A DNA stretch of 27,775 nucleotides from positions 1 through 27,775 of the forward strand of contig CAMAYM010000024.1 in the NCBI GenBank assembly GCA_945862495.1. The letters run 5' to 3'. Below are positions 23,996 to 27,775 of the stretch, piece after piece. The stretch comes from Bordetella parapertussis (GTDB lineage: Bacteria > Pseudomonadota > Gammaproteobacteria > Burkholderiales > Burkholderiaceae_B). A model generated the notes under the pieces. That model ran no database searches and had not been told where the DNA came from. It worked only from the letters and a program-made list of their open reading frames with translations. Position numbers and translations under genes: made by a program. Each line of letters begins with the position of its first letter. Positions within the stretch are counted from its first letter, which is position 1.

Positions 23996-24020
23996 CTTGT
24001 ATCCGTTGTGGTCTCCCCTT
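23996..24020 (+). promoter_or_regulatory. candidate sigma-32 heat-shock promoter for htpX
   Basis: CTTGTA at 23996-24001, 13 bases, then CCCCTT at 24015-24020 differ by one base each from the sigma-32 boxes CTTGAA and CCCCAT. The spacing equals that of the E. coli groE promoter. Transcription would begin near 24028, 18 bases before the htpX ATG. Confidence 0.55.
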
Positions 24021-24045
24021 AACGTTCAATAGCCCATTTAAAAAC

Positions 24046-24927
24046 ATGAAAAGAATTATCCTATTTTTGATCACCAACCTTGCCGTGATGCTGGTACTCA
24101 GCGTGACGCTCAGTATTTTGGGCGTCGATCGCTTTATTACTGCGCAAGGCCTCAATGTTCAGATGTTGCTGATTTTTTCTTTGATTGTCGGATTCACTGG
24201 GTCCATCTTCTCTTTGCTGATTAGCAAACCCATGGCAAAGTGGAGTACGGGCGCACAGGTCATTGATCCGCAAGCGCCAGGGGGTCCACGCGAGGCCTGG
24301 CTATTAGATACGGTTCATCAGCTGGCTGATCGGGCTGGTATTGGCCGCCCTGAGGTCGCCATTTACGAAGGTGAGCCCAATGCTTTTGCAACAGGTGCTT
24401 TCCGAAATGAATCGTTAGTGGCTGTTTCCACAGGTTTGCTGGACAGTATGACAGAGGAAGAAATCTCGGCCGTTCTGGCGCACGAAGTCGCCCACATCGC
24501 CAACGGCGACATGATTACCCTTACGCTGATCCAAGGCGTGGTAAATACCTTTGTGGTATTTTTTGCTCGTATTGTTGGCTATTTTGTTGATCGTGTGATT
24601 CTTAAAAACGACAAAGGTCTTGGTATCGGCTATTACGTGGCAGTGATTGTGTGTGAAATCGCCTTTGGCATCATTGCAAGTGTGATTGTGGCCTGGTTTT
24701 CACGCCAACGCGAATATCGTGCAGACGCGGGCTCAGCACAACTACTGAGCTCACGCGAGCCAATGATCCGAGCGCTCGCTAGACTAGGTGGATTGGAGCC
24801 GGGTGATCTGCCCAAAAGCTTTGAAGCATCGGGCATCGCAGGTCGCGGCGGCCTTAGCGCCATCTTTGCAACACACCCCCCTATTCCTGCACGTATCCAG
24901 GCTTTACAAAACATGCCCGTGCGTTAA
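24046..24927 (+). CDS. htpX: membrane zinc protease HtpX
   Basis: HtpX is an M48 inner-membrane metalloprotease that clears damaged membrane proteins under heat and envelope stress. The 293-residue protein has two N-terminal membrane helices (about 4-26 and 38-60), the zinc motif HEVAH at 146-150, two more hydrophobic segments (about 160-182 and 193-217), and the third zinc ligand E223 in QREYRADAGSA. Length equals E. coli HtpX (293). It follows the Rieske gene by 64 bases, which hold a sigma-32-like promoter. No good Shine-Dalgarno precedes the ATG. The stop overlaps that of convergent polA in TTAA (24924-24927). Confidence 0.95.
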   Translation: MKRIILFLITNLAVMLVLSVTLSILGVDRFITAQGLNVQMLLIFSLIVGFTGSIFSLLISKPMAKWSTGAQVIDPQAPGGPREAWLLDTVHQLADRAGIGRPEVAIYEGEPNAFATGAFRNESLVAVSTGLLDSMTEEEISAVLAHEVAHIANGDMITLTLIQGVVNTFVVFFARIVGYFVDRVILKNDKGLGIGYYVAVIVCEIAFGIIASVIVAWFSRQREYRADAGSAQLLSSREPMIRALARLGGLEPGDLPKSFEASGIAGRGGLSAIFATHPPIPARIQALQNMPVR

Positions 24928-27644
24928 TGCGCTTGCTCCCAATTGGGGCCGACACCCACCTCGGCCACCAAGGGGACTTTCAAACTTGCGACCTCGCACA
25001 TCAAGCGGGGGAGATTTTGCTTGATTTGATCGAGTTCGTCGTCAGGCACATCCAATACCAATTCGTCGTGGACCTGCATGACGATCTTGCTGTGTAAGTG
25101 CTGATCTCGCAGCCAGTTTTGCACCGCCACCATCGCGAGCTTAATCAGGTCAGCTGCGGTACCTTGCATGGGGGCATTGATCGCGGCACGCTCTGCGCCC
25201 GCCCGACGCGCACCCGCTGCATTAATGTCTAACAACCATAACCGTCGGCCAAACACTGTTTCAACAAAGCCTTGTGCATGCGCAAGTGTTTTGGTTTCCG
25301 CCATGTACTGCGCCACACCGGGATACCGTGTGAAGTAACGGTCAATGTAGGACTGGGCAGCATCTCGTGTAATCCCCAAGTTCGCTGCTAAGCCAAACGC
25401 ACCCATGCCGTAGATCAAACCAAAATTAATCGCCTTGGCGGCGCGGCGTTGCTCTCCGGTGACATCGGCTAATGCAACACCAAACACTTCTGATGCGGTT
25501 GCACGGTGAATATCTTCTCCCGCGGCAAAAGCCTTTTGTAAATTGGCGTCATTCGATACATGCGCCATGACGCGCAATTCGATTTGGGAGTAATCCGCAG
25601 AGACAATTTTCCCTTGGGTGGCAACAAATGCTTCGCGCACTCTGCGCCCCGCTTCCGAGCGAACGGGGATGTTTTGCAAATTGGGCTCGGAAGACGCAAG
25701 ACGACCGGTAATGACAGAGGCTTGAGAGTAATGTGTATGCACCCTGCCCGTCGCGGGATTCACCATTTTTGGAAGCTTGTCTGTGTATGTGGACTTGAGC
25801 TTGGCGAGACCGCGGTATTCCAGCAAAATCTTTGGCAAAGGATAGTCCTCTGCGAGCTTGGTCAGGACCTCTTCGTCTGTAGAAGGTGCTCCGCCTGCGG
25901 TTTTACGCACGACAGGTAGCTGCATTTTGCCAAAGAGTATTTCTCCTAATTGCTTAGGTGAATTGAGATTGAAAGGTTGCCCGGCCAATTCGTACGCTTG
26001 TTTCTCGAGCGCGAGGAGTTCCTGTCCGAGAACATGACTTTGTTGACCCAACTCGACAGAATCAATCCCCACGCCGGTACGCTCAATTTCAAACAATACC
26101 CTCGACGCCTGCATTTCAAGTGCGTAAATGTACTCAAGCTTTGGTGCTTGGCGTATCTGTGGACGAAGTACGGCGTGGAGTCGCATCATAAAATCAGCAT
26201 CCTCGCAGGCGTATTGCGTCGCACGCTCAAGATCAACCTGATCAAACCCGATTTGATGCGCGCCACGGCCACAAATCTCCTCGTAAGATACGCCCTTGAT
26301 ACCCAAGTACCGCTGGCATAACTCTTCGAGACCCACGCCACGGTGCGACTCTAAGACATAGGCCTGTAACATCGTATCGTTGGCGACACCACGCAAGTCA
26401 ACACCCTCATTGGCAAACACATGTGTGTCGTACTTGGCGTGATGTAACAACTTTGTAGCGTGCGCATCCTCAAGCCACGACCGCATCCGCGCTAGGACTT
26501 CTTGTTTAGGAAGCTGCCCTTGGGCGTCTGTGCTTCGGTGACCAACAGGGATGTAACAGGCACTTCCCGCCTCGACGGACAAAGAAATCCCGACTAAGCG
26601 CGCCTGCATGGGCTCTAAAGAAGTGGTCTCTGTATCAAGCGCTACACAGTCCGCGACAGCAAGCTTGGCCAACCACGCATCAAACTGAGCCCAGTCCGTC
26701 ACCATCTCGTATTGTTGATGTGCAGGTGCGGTGGGCTTGACGGCCTCGACAGGCACTCGCGCATCACCGGTAGGCACACGCGCCTGCTCGCCTGTGAGTT
26801 CGCGTAACCAAGAACGAAAACCATAACGTTCGTAGATTTTGAGTAATGCGTCTCGATCCGGACTCTTAGGACACAGGGTTTCAATATTGGGAACCTCGCG
26901 CGTGAGGTCACAATCAATTTTGACCGTCAACAGTTCGCGCGTGAGTGGAAACTGTGCGATCGCAGCGCGCAAATTTTCCCCTGCAACACCCTTGACCTCA
27001 CCTGCTCGCTCGATCAAGGCATCTACAGAACCAAACTCTTCAATCCATTTAGCTGCCGTTTTAGGACCGACTTTTTGAACACCTGGGACGTTATCAACCG
27101 TATCGCCTACCAGCATGAGATAGTCAACGATGCGCTCTGGGCCGACACCAAATTTGCGCATCACACCACTTGGGTCAAGTTTTTCATTGGACATGGTGTT
27201 CACTAGCGTGACATGCGGTGTGACAAGCTGAGCCAAGTCTTTGTCACCTGTTGAAATCACCGTTTGAACGTCGTGATCCGTTGCCCAATGTGCGAGTGTA
27301 CCGATCACATCGTCGGCCTCTACCCCTTGAACACCGATGACCGCCCAACCCATGGCACGAATCGCCTCGTGGATCGGCTCAATTTGCGCAGCCAAGTCCT
27401 CAGGCATAGGAGGACGATGTGACTTATATTCTGGATAGAGGTCTTCGCGAAAGGTCTTACCACGCACATCGAATACACATGCGGCATAATGTGCTTGGTA
27501 ATCGTGTAACATTTTGCGCATCATATTGACAACGCCGTAAATGGCGCCCGTCGGCTCGCCCTGCGCATTGCGCAGATCAGGCATTGCGTGAAAGGCACGA
27601 TACAAATAACTCGATCCATCGACTAGCAACAAGGTTTTTTTCAT
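24924..27644 (-). CDS. polA: DNA polymerase I
   Basis: Pol I fills gaps and removes primers in repair and lagging-strand synthesis. The 906-residue protein has all three domains: 5' nuclease from residue 1 to about 290 (LLLVDGSSYLYRAFHA, then GVEADDVIGTLA), a 3'-5' proofreading domain with intact acidic residues (VALDTETTS near 335 and YACEDADF), and the polymerase domain with DYSQIELRVMAH near 685, RRAAKAINFGLIYGMG and QVHDELVLD near 860. The start is ATG 27644 (MKKTLLLVDG), where relatives begin; the frame stays open 35 codons further, but that stretch lies inside the divergent LOG-family gene and looks non-coding. Its ATG and the ATG of the divergent gene share two bases. Confidence 0.96.
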   Translation of the reverse strand: MKKTLLLVDGSSYLYRAFHAMPDLRNAQGEPTGAIYGVVNMMRKMLHDYQAHYAACVFDVRGKTFREDLYPEYKSHRPPMPEDLAAQIEPIHEAIRAMGWAVIGVQGVEADDVIGTLAHWATDHDVQTVISTGDKDLAQLVTPHVTLVNTMSNEKLDPSGVMRKFGVGPERIVDYLMLVGDTVDNVPGVQKVGPKTAAKWIEEFGSVDALIERAGEVKGVAGENLRAAIAQFPLTRELLTVKIDCDLTREVPNIETLCPKSPDRDALLKIYERYGFRSWLRELTGEQARVPTGDARVPVEAVKPTAPAHQQYEMVTDWAQFDAWLAKLAVADCVALDTETTSLEPMQARLVGISLSVEAGSACYIPVGHRSTDAQGQLPKQEVLARMRSWLEDAHATKLLHHAKYDTHVFANEGVDLRGVANDTMLQAYVLESHRGVGLEELCQRYLGIKGVSYEEICGRGAHQIGFDQVDLERATQYACEDADFMMRLHAVLRPQIRQAPKLEYIYALEMQASRVLFEIERTGVGIDSVELGQQSHVLGQELLALEKQAYELAGQPFNLNSPKQLGEILFGKMQLPVVRKTAGGAPSTDEEVLTKLAEDYPLPKILLEYRGLAKLKSTYTDKLPKMVNPATGRVHTHYSQASVITGRLASSEPNLQNIPVRSEAGRRVREAFVATQGKIVSADYSQIELRVMAHVSNDANLQKAFAAGEDIHRATASEVFGVALADVTGEQRRAAKAINFGLIYGMGAFGLAANLGITRDAAQSYIDRYFTRYPGVAQYMAETKTLAHAQGFVETVFGRRLWLLDINAAGARRAGAERAAINAPMQGTAADLIKLAMVAVQNWLRDQHLHSKIVMQVHDELVLDVPDDELDQIKQNLPRLMCEVASLKVPLVAEVGVGPNWEQAH

Positions 27645-27775
27645 GGGCCACAAAGAAGAAGTAGTTTTGCCGGCAGTCCAGCAAACAACCCAAATTATGT
27701 CAGAGATGCTGCATGCAGCCGAGACTCTGACCAATATTGGGCCTGCCATCAGTATATTTGGCAGCGCGCGGATCA
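27643..27775 (+). CDS. LOG-family protein (TIGR00730-type Rossmann fold), 5' part only
   Basis: Only the first 44 codons are present. They end in AISIFGSARI, the start of the Rossmann fold in LOG-family (formerly 'lysine decarboxylase') proteins, some of which are nucleoside 5'-monophosphate phosphoribohydrolases. The preceding QQTTQIMSEMLHAAETLTNI reads as the helix usually found before that strand. I chose ATG 27643, with AAGG eight bases upstream; ATG 27697 is possible but lacks a ribosome site. The key catalytic motifs lie beyond the window, so activity is not shown. Confidence 0.75.
   Translation, partial: MGHKEEVVLPAVQQTTQIMSEMLHAAETLTNIGPAISIFGSARI

Noticed and set aside
27645..27749. 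Extension of polA by 35 residues upstream of ATG 27644
   Set aside because: Relatives begin at MKKTLLLVDG, and the extra stretch overlaps the LOG-family coding sequence on the other strand.
1..27775. CRISPR arrays, insertion sequences, tRNA or rRNA genes, phage genes
   Set aside because: No regularly spaced repeats, transposase-like frames, terminal inverted repeats or tRNA-like cloverleaf sequences were recognised by eye.

Overview
The window reads as ordinary chromosome of a betaproteobacterium, order Burkholderiales, most like Alcaligenaceae. The evidence is the protein style, the rpsF-priB-rpsR-rplI-dnaB order, the alaC-hom-thrC operon and the xseB-ispA-dxs operon with a divergent Rieske oxygenase gene. 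No sequence search could be run, so the placement is from memory of gene orders. I see no insertion sequence, prophage, CRISPR array, tRNA or rRNA. Packing is very tight: no gene-free stretch reaches 300 bases, and many neighbours overlap by 1 to 11 bases.

Layout. 1-3552 (minus): radA, translationally coupled to a large FtsX-type ABC permease that runs off the left edge. 3714-6749 (plus): hpnC-hpnD-hpnE, turning farnesyl diphosphate into squalene. 6739-11035 (minus): alaC-hom-thrC-crcB, joining amino-acid synthesis to a fluoride channel. 11240-16297 (plus): Mth938-like protein, bcp peroxiredoxin, PIN-PhoH ATPase, pdxA, and (with its own promoter) a PBP7-type endopeptidase. 16294-19274 (minus): rpsF-priB-rpsR-rplI, a strong terminator, then dnaB. 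19448-22528 (minus): xseB-ispA-dxs. 22788-24927 (plus): Rieske oxygenase and htpX. 24924-27644 (minus): polA. 27643 to the right edge (plus): start of a LOG-family gene whose start codon overlaps that of polA.

Metabolic links. Dxs and IspA supply isoprenoid precursor up to farnesyl diphosphate, and HpnC, HpnD and HpnE use it to make squalene. No squalene-hopene cyclase lies in the window, so the end product is not shown. Dxs product and PdxA product both feed pyridoxal phosphate synthesis, the cofactor of AlaC and ThrC.

Most worth checking: a Gly/Asn-rich insertion between the two iron-sulfur loops of the Rieske protein and the hairpin-rich leader of its gene; a heat-shock type promoter before htpX; a candidate S6:S18 control hairpin before rpsF; the polA/LOG start overlap; and non-ATG starts at five genes. 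I found no clearly new multi-gene system.
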